Source: Pelomonas sp047654785 (GTDB lineage: Bacteria > Pseudomonadota > Gammaproteobacteria > Burkholderiales > Burkholderiaceae_C). Taken from it: a stretch of 64,000 nucleotides of DNA. Below are positions 33,689-41,494 of the stretch, in pieces. The stretch covers positions 496,001 through 560,000 of the forward strand of contig NZ_JASGKQ010000003.1 of NCBI RefSeq assembly GCF_047654785.1, given 5' to 3'. The first letter of the stretch is position 1; each line of letters opens with the position of its first letter. A model generated the notes under the pieces. The model was not told the DNA's origin. It worked only from the letters and a program-made list of their open reading frames with translations, and made no database searches. The position numbers and the translations under genes were made by a program.

Positions 33689-35226
33689 GCGATCAACTCA
33701 TCATCTTCGACACGACGCTGCGCGACGGCGAGCAGAGCCCCGGCGCGTCCATGACGCGCGAAGAGAAGCTGCGCATCGCCCGCCAGCTGGAGCGCATGCG
33801 CGTGGACGTCATCGAGGCCGGCTTCGCGGCGTCCAGCAACGGCGACTTCGAGGCCGTCAAGGCCATCGCGGCGGCGGTCAAGGACAGCGTGGTCTGCTCG
33901 CTGGCGCGCGCCAATGACCGCGACATCGCGCGCGCCGCCGAGGCCCTGGCGCCCGCGTCCAGGGCGCGCATCCACACCTTCATCGCCACCAGCGAGCTCC
34001 ACATGGAGAAGAAGCTGCGCATGAGCCGCGAGCAGGTGCTGGAGCAGGCCCGGCTCGCGGTGCGCTTCGGCCGCAACCTGTGCGGCGACATCGAGTTCTC
34101 CGCCGAGGACGGCTACCGCTCCGACATCGACTTCCTCGCCCGCGTCTGCGAGGCCGTCATCCACGAGGGCGCCGGCACCATCAACATCCCCGACACCGTC
34201 GGCTACGCCATCCCCGAGCTGTACGGCGACTTCCTGCGCCGCCTGCGCGAGAAGGTGCCCAACTCGGACCAGGCCATCTGGAGCGTCCACTGCCACAACG
34301 ACCTCGGCATGGCCGTCGCCAACTCGCTGGCCGGCGTCAAGATCGGCGGCGCGCGCCAGATCGAGTGCACGATCAACGGCCTGGGCGAGCGGGCGGGCAA
34401 CTGTTCGCTCGAAGAGGTCGTCATGGCCGTCAAGACGCGGCGCGACCACTTCGGGCTGCAGGTCGGCATCGACGCCTCGCAGATCGTGCCGGCCTCCAAG
34501 CTGGTGTCGCAGACCACCGGCTTCGTCGTGCAGCCGAACAAGGCGGTCGTCGGCGCCAACGCCTTCGCGCATGCCAGCGGCATCCACCAGGACGGCGTGC
34601 TGAAGGCGCGCGACACCTACGAGATCATGCGCGCCGAGGACGTGGGCTGGGCCGCCAACAAGATCGTGCTGGGCAAGCTCTCGGGCCGCAACGCCTTCAA
34701 GCAGCGGCTGCAGGAGCTGGGCATCGCGCTGGACAGCGAGGCCGAGGTCAACGCGGCCTTCGTGCGCTTCAAGGACCTGGCCGACCGCAAGAACGAGATC
34801 TTCGACGAGGACATCATCGCCCTCGTGATGGACGAATCCGTCACCGCCGAACAGGAGCACTACCGGCTGCTGTCGCTGGCGCAGCGCAGCGAGACCGGCG
34901 AGCGCCCGCACGCGGCCGTCGTCTTCGCCGTGGGTGCGCAGGAGCACCGCGCCGAGAGCGACGGCAACGGCCCGGTGGACGCGACGCTGCAGGCCATCGA
35001 ATCCGTCGTGCAGTCCGGCGCGGAAATGCTGCTGTACTCGGTCAACGCGATCACCGGCGGCAGCACCGAGTCGCAGGGCGAGGTGACGGTGCGGCTGCAG
35101 CACGCCGGCCGCGTGGTCAACGGCGTCGGCGCCGACCCGGACATCGTGGTGGCGTCCGCGAAGGCCTACCTCGGCGCGCTGAACAAGCTGCAGAGCAAGG
35201 CGGAGCGGGTGGCGGCGCAGGGCTAG
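33685..35226 (+). CDS. leuA: 2-isopropylmalate synthase, short (LeuA type 1) form
   Basis: 513-residue DRE-TIM enzyme of the E. coli-like LeuA type: LIIFDTTLRDGEQSPGASMT, IEAGFAASSNGDFEAVKAIA, WSVHCHNDLGMAVANSLAG, GARQIECTINGLGERAGNCS, ANAFAHASGIHQDGVLK. The C-terminal regulatory domain is present (VTVRLQHAGRVVNGVGADPD). It is only distantly similar to the preceding gene, so this is not a recent tandem duplication but two subfamilies side by side. Overlap with the upstream gene is 4 bp. It could be an isozyme with different feedback control, or a related citramalate/homocitrate-like activity; the sequence is closest to true LeuA. Confidence 0.93.
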   Translation: MSDQLIIFDTTLRDGEQSPGASMTREEKLRIARQLERMRVDVIEAGFAASSNGDFEAVKAIAAAVKDSVVCSLARANDRDIARAAEALAPASRARIHTFIATSELHMEKKLRMSREQVLEQARLAVRFGRNLCGDIEFSAEDGYRSDIDFLARVCEAVIHEGAGTINIPDTVGYAIPELYGDFLRRLREKVPNSDQAIWSVHCHNDLGMAVANSLAGVKIGGARQIECTINGLGERAGNCSLEEVVMAVKTRRDHFGLQVGIDASQIVPASKLVSQTTGFVVQPNKAVVGANAFAHASGIHQDGVLKARDTYEIMRAEDVGWAANKIVLGKLSGRNAFKQRLQELGIALDSEAEVNAAFVRFKDLADRKNEIFDEDIIALVMDESVTAEQEHYRLLSLAQRSETGERPHAAVVFAVGAQEHRAESDGNGPVDATLQAIESVVQSGAEMLLYSVNAITGGSTESQGEVTVRLQHAGRVVNGVGADPDIVVASAKAYLGALNKLQSKAERVAAQG

Positions 35227-35419
35227 TCATCCGGCGGCCACCCGGCCCGCCGAGCCCGGCGCCGCCGTGCTGAACGGGCGCCCGGGCGAGAAGTCTGGCG
35301 CGGAAAACCCCGTTGTTCCCGCGCCGGGCGGCCGGTGCCGGCGGCACAATCGCAAGCTCTGGCGGCCCGGCCGAACCCAGCAAGAGTTCACTTGAGGACA
35401 TTCGCTTAAGTTGCTGATC
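35227..35419. other. Intergenic region between leuA and pbpG
   Basis: No gene supported. GC-rich with several short inverted repeats but no clear terminator T-tract. The pbpG promoter follows. Confidence 0.5.
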
Positions 35420-35448
35420 TTGCCGGTGTTTTGGGCGGCCATTACACT
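35420..35448 (+). promoter_or_regulatory. Sigma-70 promoter of pbpG
   Basis: TTGCCG (35420-35425), 17-bp spacer, TACACT (35443-35448). Transcription would begin near 35455, which excludes the longer open frame starting at 35431 and supports the TTG start at 35473. Confidence 0.6.
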
Positions 35449-35472
35449 GCCGGCCTGTTGTTGGGGACTCCG

Positions 35473-36486
35473 TTGAAGACTTTTGCCGCCGCCCTGTTGA
35501 GCCTGAGCCTGTTGGCCTTCGTGGGAACCGCCCACGCCGCCGCTCCCACCAAATCCAAAGCCAAATCCAGCGCCACCCAGGTCCGCAAGGCCAAGGCCGG
35601 CGTCAAGCAGGTGCGCAAGGTCAAGTCCGTCGCGCTGCGCCGGGCGGCCGTCGCGGCCCCGGTGGTCCGGGCCGCGCCGACGTTCGGCCAGGTCGCCGGC
35701 CTGCATGCGGTGGAGGATCCGCTGTCGCTGAAGTCCAGCGTCGCCTACGTGCTGGACCAGGACACCCACGAAGTGCTGTTCTCCAAGAACCCGCAGGCCG
35801 TGCTGCCCATCGCGTCCATCACCAAGCTGATGACGGCGCTGGTCGTCGTCGAGGCCGGGCTGTCGCTGGACGAGAAGCTGACGGTGACCGAGGAAGACAA
35901 GGACACCGAGAAGAACACCGGCTCGCGCCTGGCCATCGGCACCACGCTGACGCGCGGCGAGATGCTGCACCTGGCGCTGATGTCCAGCGAGAACCGCGCC
36001 GCCCACGCGCTCGGCCGGCACTACCCGGGCGGCCTGACGGCCTTCGTCGCCGCAATGAACGCCCGCGCCGCCAGCCTGGGCATGACGGACACGCACTACG
36101 TCGAGCCCACCGGCCTGTCCAGCCGCAACCAGAGCAGCGCCGCCGACCTGGCCAAGCTCGTCAACGTGACCAGCCAGGTGCCGCTGCTGCGCGACCTGTC
36201 CACCTCGCGCGAGGCGCGCGTCGCGCTGGGCAAGCGCCTGGTGCAGTTCCGCTCCACCAACGGCCTGCTCGCCAACCCGCTGTGGGACATCGGCCTGCAG
36301 AAGACCGGCTTCATCAACGAGGCCGGCAAGTGCCTGGTCATGCAGGCCAGCATGGCCGGCCGCAAGCTGATCATGGTGTTCCTGGATTCCAGCGGCAAGG
36401 CGTCGCGGATCGCCGATGCCGAGCGCATGCGCAAGTGGCTGGCGAGGCAGCCGGGCGACGCGGCCACGGTGTCCACCAAGCTCTGA
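35473..36486 (+). CDS. pbpG: D-alanyl-D-alanine endopeptidase (PBP7 type)
   Basis: 337-residue periplasmic penicillin-binding protein that cleaves peptidoglycan cross-links. TTG start at 35473, then a signal peptide (KTFAAALLSLSLLAFVGTAHA) and a Lys-rich linker. The S11 peptidase motifs are SxxK in ASITKLMTALVVVEAG, SxN in ALMSSENRAAHALGRHYPGG and KTG in LQKTGFINEAGKCLVMQASM. It lacks the C-terminal beta-sheet domain of PBP5/6, as expected for PBP7. Own promoter upstream and terminator downstream, so it is monocistronic. Confidence 0.93.
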   Translation: MKTFAAALLSLSLLAFVGTAHAAAPTKSKAKSSATQVRKAKAGVKQVRKVKSVALRRAAVAAPVVRAAPTFGQVAGLHAVEDPLSLKSSVAYVLDQDTHEVLFSKNPQAVLPIASITKLMTALVVVEAGLSLDEKLTVTEEDKDTEKNTGSRLAIGTTLTRGEMLHLALMSSENRAAHALGRHYPGGLTAFVAAMNARAASLGMTDTHYVEPTGLSSRNQSSAADLAKLVNVTSQVPLLRDLSTSREARVALGKRLVQFRSTNGLLANPLWDIGLQKTGFINEAGKCLVMQASMAGRKLIMVFLDSSGKASRIADAERMRKWLARQPGDAATVSTKL

Positions 36487-36513
36487 GCCCGCGCGTCCCG
36501 CGCATCAAAGCAG

Positions 36514-36541
36514 AACGGCGCCATGGCGCCGTTTTTATTTT
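36514..36541 (+). terminator. Rho-independent terminator after pbpG
   Basis: AACGGCGCC-AT-GGCGCCGTT followed by TTTATTTTT, between pbpG and the convergent IclR gene. Confidence 0.9.
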
Positions 36542-36575
36542 TGGACTGCGGGCCGGCCTGGGCGAGGCGCCTGCT

Positions 36576-37343
36576 TCAGCCCCGGTAGCCCAGCGCCGCC
36601 GAGATCTGTGCCGCGGTCTCTTTCAGCCGCACGACCCAGCTTTCCTCCAGCCGGTCGGCCGGGGCGGAGATGGACAGGCCGGCCACCAGCTTGGCCTGGT
36701 CGTCGTAGATGCCGGCGGCCATGCAGCGCACGCCCAGCTCCAGCTCCTCGTCGTCGCGCGCGATGCCGCGCTGGCGCACCATGGCCAGCTCGCGCTCCAG
36801 CGCGGCGACGTCGGTGAGGCTGTTGCGCGTGTGGCCGGACAGGCCGGTGCGCGTCGCGTAGGCGCGCACGCGCGAGCTGTCGTCGCCGGCCAGGAACAGC
36901 TTGCCCACCGACGTGAGGTGCAGCGGCGCGCGGCCGCCCACGGCGCGCACGACCTGCATGCCCGAGCGCTCGGAGTAGGTGCGCTCGATGTAGACGATCT
37001 CGTCGCCCTGGCGCACCGACAGGTTGACCGGCTGGTGGGTGAACTTGTGCAGGTCGCGCATCGCCGGCAGCGCGGCGTCGCGCACGTCCAGCCGCGCCTT
37101 CACGAGGTTGCCCAGCTCCAGCATGCGCATGCCGAGTCGATAACTGCCGGCTTCGGGCCGGTCGACGAAGCGGCCCAGAGTCAGGTCATTGAGAATCCGG
37201 TGCGCCGTCGAGGGGTGCAGGCCGGTGGCCTCGGACAGTGCCTTCAGCGACACCGGGTCCTGGTGGCTGGCCAGCACGTCGAGCAGCGCGAACATGCGCT
37301 CCAGCACCTGGATCGCCGGGGTTTGCGCCGCTTTGGGTTTCAT
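36576..37343 (-). CDS. IclR-family transcriptional regulator
   Basis: 255 residues. The winged HTH is at residues 15-75 (QVLERMFALLDVLASHQDPV, LKALSEATGLHPSTAHRILN, RPEAGSYRLG). The C-terminal effector-binding GAF-like domain follows (LHKFTHQPVNLSVRQGDEIV, ERTYSERSGMQVVRAVGGRA, HLTSVGKLFLA, IYDDQAKLVAGLSISAPADR). Start ATG 37343; the very long open frame upstream is antisense to other genes. Divergent from the TIGR03790 gene with only 36 bp between the starts, so it may control that gene. The ligand is unknown. Confidence 0.93.
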   Translation of the reverse strand: MKPKAAQTPAIQVLERMFALLDVLASHQDPVSLKALSEATGLHPSTAHRILNDLTLGRFVDRPEAGSYRLGMRMLELGNLVKARLDVRDAALPAMRDLHKFTHQPVNLSVRQGDEIVYIERTYSERSGMQVVRAVGGRAPLHLTSVGKLFLAGDDSSRVRAYATRTGLSGHTRNSLTDVAALERELAMVRQRGIARDDEELELGVRCMAAGIYDDQAKLVAGLSISAPADRLEESWVVRLKETAAQISAALGYRG

Positions 37344-37379
37344 GGCGCCACATTGTGGGGGAGATTGCCGGTGTTTTGT

Positions 37380-38480
37380 ATGGCGAAAGCAAAGTTCAGC
37401 AAGTGGCAAGCAGGCGCGCTGCTGGCGCTGGCCGGGGCCACGTGCGCCTGGGCCTCGGACCCCGTGGACCCGCCGCACTGGAGCCGCATGCCCAGGCTGT
37501 ACGGCCGCATCACGGCGCAGGAGCTGGGCGTGGTCATCAACACGGCCGACCCGTACTCGGTGGCGGTCGGCGAGTACTACGCGCGGCGGCGCGGCATCCC
37601 GGCCGGGCAGGTCGTGCGCGTGCAGCTGCCGCAGAGCGCCAGCCTGTCGCGCGAGGAGTTCCAGGCGCTGGACGAGGCGCTGCGCAGCCAGATGCCGGAG
37701 CACGTCAACGGCCTGGCGCTGGCCTGGGTGCAGCCCTATGCGGTGGCCTGCAACTCGCTGACCTCGGCGCTGGCCATCGGGCTGCAGCCCGAGCTCTGCG
37801 CGCACAGCTGCGCGGCCACGCGCGCCAGCCCCTACGTGAGCTATTTCGGCGCGCGGCCGTGGGTGGTGCTGGGCCTGCGGCCGGCGATGCAGCTGGCGGC
37901 GCGCTCGCTGCCGGCGGCGATGGCCATGATCGAGCGCGGCATCGCGTCCGACCACACGCTGGCCGCCGGCCCCGCCGAGCCGGCCATGGCCTACCTGGCC
38001 GCCACGCCGGACACCAGCCGCAATGTGCGCGAGCGGCTGTTCCCGCCGGCCGGCCCGGTGCCGGGCGCGGCGGGCCTGGAGGTGGTGCGCGTGAAGAGCG
38101 AGGCGCTGCCGCCGCTGCGCCGCACGCTGGTCTACCAGACCGGCCTGGCGCGCGTGCCGGCGCCGCTGGGCGGCGAGTGGCTGCCGGGCGCGCTGGCCGA
38201 TCACCTGACCTCGTTCGGCGGCCTGCTGGACAAGCCGGCGGGCGAGGGCCAGATGACCGTCCTGGACTGGATCGAGGCCGGCGCGACGGCCAGCTACGGC
38301 ACCGTCAGCGAGCCCTGCAACCACCTGCAGAAGTTTCCGCATCCGCAGGCGCTGATCCAGGCCTACGCGCAGGGCGTCAGCGCGCTGGAGGCCTACTGGC
38401 ACAGCGTCGCGTGGCCGGGTCAGGGCGTGTTCGTCGGCGAGCCGCTGGCGGCGCCCTTCGCCGCCGTGCCCACGCCCTGA
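37380..38480 (+). CDS. TIGR03790-family exported protein
   Basis: 366 residues. The signal peptide is visible (KWQAGALLALAGATCAWA), so the protein is exported. The sequence matches the TIGR03790 family of unknown function: ITAQELGVVINTADPYSVAV, EYYARRRGIPAGQVVRVQLP, HVNGLALAWVQPYAVACNSL, LTSFGGLLDKPAGEGQMTVL, DWIEAGATASYGTVSEPCNH and FPHPQALIQAYAQGVSALEA. The start is ATG 37380 behind a GTTTTG stretch; there is no strong ribosome-binding site. Its last 61 bp overlap the 3' end of hpnE on the other strand. Divergent from an IclR regulator. Confidence 0.85.
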   Translation: MAKAKFSKWQAGALLALAGATCAWASDPVDPPHWSRMPRLYGRITAQELGVVINTADPYSVAVGEYYARRRGIPAGQVVRVQLPQSASLSREEFQALDEALRSQMPEHVNGLALAWVQPYAVACNSLTSALAIGLQPELCAHSCAATRASPYVSYFGARPWVVLGLRPAMQLAARSLPAAMAMIERGIASDHTLAAGPAEPAMAYLAATPDTSRNVRERLFPPAGPVPGAAGLEVVRVKSEALPPLRRTLVYQTGLARVPAPLGGEWLPGALADHLTSFGGLLDKPAGEGQMTVLDWIEAGATASYGTVSEPCNHLQKFPHPQALIQAYAQGVSALEAYWHSVAWPGQGVFVGEPLAAPFAAVPTP

Positions 38481-39703
38481 GCGGCGGCCAGCCCCGCGCG
38501 CACCGCGCCTTCCAGCGTGGCCGGGTAGGGGCCGGCGACGTAGTCGCCCGCGGCCCACAGGCCCGGCGCGATGCAGGCCGGCGGCCGGGCCAGGCCGGGC
38601 GTGCAGGCGAAGGTGGCGCGCTTCTCGGTCAGCATGCGCGCCACCACCGGCGGCGTCGCCCAGCGCAGCTCGCGCAGCGCCTGCGCCCGCACCGCCTCGG
38701 CGCAGCCGCCGCGGGCCACCCACGGCGCCGCGCCGCTGACGACGAAGGCGAAGCGGCCCGGCGTACCGCCCAACTGGCCGTGGTCGAACACGAACTGCGC
38801 CGGCGCGTCCGGCCCGTCGCGCAGCGCCAGCATCGGCGCGGGCAGCGTGCTGCCGGGGCTGTGCAGGTAGACGGTGACGATGGGCTCGAAGCGCAGCGCG
38901 GCGGCCGTGGCCGACCAGCCGGGCGCGATCCCGGCCGTCAGCCGCGCGGCCTCGACGCTGGTGCAGGCCAGCACGACGGCGTCGAAGGCCTCGCCATCGA
39001 CGCGCCAGCCGGGTTCGAGGCGCTGCACGCGCGCGCCCAGCCGCAGCCGCCCGCCCAGCCAGGCCGCGGCCGGCGTGGCGAGCAACTCGGACAGCGGCCG
39101 GCGCGGCAGCAGCAGGTCGGCGCTGCCGGCGCCGCTGAACAGGGCGTCGCGCAGCACGCGCAGGAAGACCTGGGCGCTGGCGTCGCGCGCCGGCGTGTTC
39201 AGCGCGGCGACGCACAGCGGCTCGACCAGGTCGCGCCTGACGGCCGGCGGCAGCCCGGCGCACAGCGCGGCGACGCTGTGCGCCGCGTCGCAGCGGAAGC
39301 CGCGCGCCAGCCAGCCGGCCGCCGCCGCCAGCAGGCCCAGCCGGGCGCCCAGCGGCCAGCCGCGCTGCGCCAGCACGCCGCGCGTGAAGCTCGCCAGCGG
39401 CGCGCCGGGCGGCAGCCGCAGCCCCGGCTCGCCGGGGTAGGGCAGGGCCAGCGGCAGGCGCATCAGCGCGGCGTCCGGGTCCACGCCCAGGCGGCGCATC
39501 AGCGCCAGGCTGTCGCGGTAGGCGCCGATGAGGATGTGCTGGCCGTTGTCGTAGGGCCGGGTGGCATCCTGGCCGGCGACGCTGCGCGCCCGGCCGCCGA
39601 GTTGCGGCGCCATCTCGAAGACGGTGATGTCATGGCCCGCATCGGCCAGCGCGACGGCCGCCGCGATGCCGGCCCAGCCGCCGCCTACGATCGCTGCCTT
39701 CAA
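38420..39703 (-). CDS. hpnE: Hydroxysqualene dehydroxylase HpnE
   Basis: About 427 residues; FAD-dependent amine-oxidase-fold enzyme that reduces hydroxysqualene to squalene, last of the HpnCDE steps. The dinucleotide-binding motif is at the start (AAIVGGGWAGIAAAVALADA), then FEMAPQLGGRARSV, DNGQHILIGAYRDSLALMRR and near the C-terminus APGLWAAGDYVAGPYPATLE. The start is TTG 39703, overlapping the hpnD stop (TTGA). Order hpnC-hpnD-hpnE. A squalene-hopene cyclase is not in the window. Confidence 0.92.
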   Translation of the reverse strand: MKAAIVGGGWAGIAAAVALADAGHDITVFEMAPQLGGRARSVAGQDATRPYDNGQHILIGAYRDSLALMRRLGVDPDAALMRLPLALPYPGEPGLRLPPGAPLASFTRGVLAQRGWPLGARLGLLAAAAGWLARGFRCDAAHSVAALCAGLPPAVRRDLVEPLCVAALNTPARDASAQVFLRVLRDALFSGAGSADLLLPRRPLSELLATPAAAWLGGRLRLGARVQRLEPGWRVDGEAFDAVVLACTSVEAARLTAGIAPGWSATAAALRFEPIVTVYLHSPGSTLPAPMLALRDGPDAPAQFVFDHGQLGGTPGRFAFVVSGAAPWVARGGCAEAVRAQALRELRWATPPVVARMLTEKRATFACTPGLARPPACIAPGLWAAGDYVAGPYPATLEGAVRAGLAAAQGVGTAAKGAASGSPTNTP

Positions 39704-40548
39704 CGTCCGCGCCAGTTGGTTTTCATCGCGATCCAGAGCTTGCGCACCGGCGTCAGTGCGATGCGCTGGTGCAGCACCTGGAAGTCCTCGCGCTCGATCT
39801 CGACCAGCAGCGCGCGGTAGATGTTGGCCATCATCAGCCCCGGCTTCTGCGCGGCGCGGTCGGCCGCGGGCAGCAGCGCCAGCGCCTCGTCGTAGAGCCG
39901 GTGCGCGCGCTCGGCCTGGAAGCGCATCAGCGCGGTGAAGCGCTCCGAGTAGCCCCAGGGCTTGCTGCGCAGCAGGATCTCGTTGGCCTTGACGCCGAAC
40001 TGCTGCAGCTCGTTCACCGGCAGGTAGATGCGGCCGCGCCGGGCGTCGTCGCCGACGTCGCGGACGATGTTGGTCAGCTGCATCGCCAGGCCCAGCTTGT
40101 GCGCGTAGCCGACGGTCTGCGGCTGCGTGCGGCCGAAGATGCCGCTGGCCACCTCGCCCACCACGCCGGCCACCAGGTGGCAGTAGCGCGCCAGGCCGGG
40201 GAAGTCCAGGTAGCGCGTCTGCTGCAGGTCCATCTCGCAGCCCTCGATGACGGCGTTCAGGTGCTCCAGCCGGATGTCGTAGGCGGCGGCGTGCGGCATC
40301 AGCGCCTTCATGGCCGGGTGCGTGGGCTGGCCGGCGAAGGCGCTGGCGGCTTCCTTGCGCCACCAGGCGAGCTTGGTGGCGGCGACGCCGGCGTCCTGGG
40401 TCTCGTCCACCACGTCGTCCACCTCGCGGCAGAAGGCGTAGAAGGCCGTGATCGCGGCGCGCCGGGGCGGCGGCAGGAACAGGAAGGCGTAGTAGAAGCT
40501 GGAGCCGCTCGCGGCGGCCTTCTGCTGGACGTAGTGCTCGGGGCTCAT
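39700..40548 (-). CDS. hpnD: Presqualene diphosphate synthase HpnD
   Basis: 282-residue squalene/phytoene-synthase-fold enzyme joining two farnesyl diphosphates. It has the two Asp-rich motifs (FCREVDDVVDETQD and NIVRDVGDDARRGRIYLP) and SGSSFYYAFLFLPPPRRAAI at the N-terminus. The start ATG 40548 (MSPEHYVQQKAAASG) overlaps the hpnC stop by 4 bp. With HpnC and HpnE it supplies squalene for hopanoids; a carotenoid phytoene synthase is the alternative, but the triplet context favours HpnD. Confidence 0.94.
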   Translation of the reverse strand: MSPEHYVQQKAAASGSSFYYAFLFLPPPRRAAITAFYAFCREVDDVVDETQDAGVAATKLAWWRKEAASAFAGQPTHPAMKALMPHAAAYDIRLEHLNAVIEGCEMDLQQTRYLDFPGLARYCHLVAGVVGEVASGIFGRTQPQTVGYAHKLGLAMQLTNIVRDVGDDARRGRIYLPVNELQQFGVKANEILLRSKPWGYSERFTALMRFQAERAHRLYDEALALLPAADRAAQKPGLMMANIYRALLVEIEREDFQVLHQRIALTPVRKLWIAMKTNWRGR

Positions 40549-41369
40549 GGTGCGGCCCGCATTGTCAACGCGCGCCACAGCAGGCGGGGGAAGTCCCGCG
40601 CGCCCACGGCCGGGCGCCGGCGCAGGCTGTCGTGGCCGCCGGCGGCGATCTTGTCGAGGATGAGCAGGCCGCCCTGCACGACGAAGCGCAGCTCCCAGCC
40701 GGCGCGGCCCCGCAGGTGCAGCGCCAGCGGCGCGCCGTCGCGCATCAGCGTGCGGGCCCAGGCGCACAGGTCGGCCACCAGCGCGCGGGCGGCGGGGCCG
40801 TCGCGGCAGGCCAGCACGTCCTCGGCGGGCACGCCGTGGCGGTCCAGGTCGGCCTGCGGCACGTAGAGCCGGCCGTTCGGCCCGTCGCGGCTGAAGTCCT
40901 GCCAGAAGTTGATGAGCTGCAGCGCGGAGCAGATCGCGTCCGAGCGCCGCAGCGACGCGGCGTCGGCCACGCCGTACAGGCCCAGCAGCAGCCGGCCCAC
41001 CGGGTTGGCCGAGCGGCGGCAGTAGTCCAGCAACTGGGCGCGGTCGCGGTAGCGCGGCGGGGCCAGGTCCTGCTCGAAGGCGTCGAGCAGGTCGTGCAGC
41101 AGCGCCGGCTGCAGGCGGTGCAGCTCGCGCGCCAGCGGCGTGAAGACCCGCGCCCAGCGCGGCGACGGCGCCCGGCCGGCGCTGACGGCGGCCAGGTCGG
41201 CGCGGTAGTCGCGCAGCGCCTGCGCGCGTTCGGCGGGCGTGGCGTCGCCCTCGTCGGCGAGGTCGTCCGCCGTGCGGGCGAAGTGGTACAGCGCCACCAC
41301 CGCCGGCCGCAGCGCCGGTGGGCACAGCCAGGAGGCGACGGGGAAGTTTTCGTAGTGGTCGACGCTCAA
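40545..41369 (-). CDS. hpnC: Hydroxysqualene synthase HpnC
   Basis: 274 residues with the same fold as HpnD but more diverged: MSVDHYENFPVASWLCPPAL, VALYHFARTADDLADEGDAT (first Asp motif) and LINFWQDFSRDGPNGRLYVP (second). It converts presqualene diphosphate to hydroxysqualene. First gene of hpnCDE on the minus strand, divergent from the RND efflux operon (125 bp between starts). Confidence 0.94.
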   Translation of the reverse strand: MSVDHYENFPVASWLCPPALRPAVVALYHFARTADDLADEGDATPAERAQALRDYRADLAAVSAGRAPSPRWARVFTPLARELHRLQPALLHDLLDAFEQDLAPPRYRDRAQLLDYCRRSANPVGRLLLGLYGVADAASLRRSDAICSALQLINFWQDFSRDGPNGRLYVPQADLDRHGVPAEDVLACRDGPAARALVADLCAWARTLMRDGAPLALHLRGRAGWELRFVVQGGLLILDKIAAGGHDSLRRRPAVGARDFPRLLWRALTMRAAP

Positions 41370-41405
41370 GCTGGGGTTCCCGGGGAGCCGGTGTGGGGAT
41401 GAGGT

Positions 41406-41435
41406 TTGACAGCAGTCACTGCGGCTGCATACATT
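41406..41435 (+). promoter_or_regulatory. Sigma-70 promoter of the RND efflux operon
   Basis: Perfect -35 TTGACA (41406-41411), 18-bp spacer, TACATT (41430-41435) as -10. About 60 bp before the adaptor-gene start. Confidence 0.6.
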
Positions 41436-41437
41436 AT

Positions 41438-41451
41438 TGACCCGCCGGTCA
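41438..41451. promoter_or_regulatory. TetR-type operator palindrome
   Basis: TGACC-CGCC-GGTCA, a perfect 5-bp inverted repeat over the expected transcription start. This is the form of many TetR-family operators of efflux pumps. No tetR gene is adjacent, so the regulator is encoded elsewhere. Confidence 0.5.
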
Positions 41452-41494
41452 TTAAATATCAGGAGCCGGCCCGTCCACTCCTGCCGAGGTCTGC

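Noticed and set aside
33685..35226. Second leuA as citramalate or homocitrate synthase
   Set aside because: Motifs and the C-terminal domain are closest to classical LeuA; an alternative activity cannot be excluded but is not needed.
40545..41369. hpnC/hpnD as carotenoid phytoene synthases
   Set aside because: Two squalene/phytoene-synthase-fold genes coupled to an FAD enzyme in this order is the hopanoid hpnCDE arrangement; no carotenoid desaturase or cyclase is nearby.
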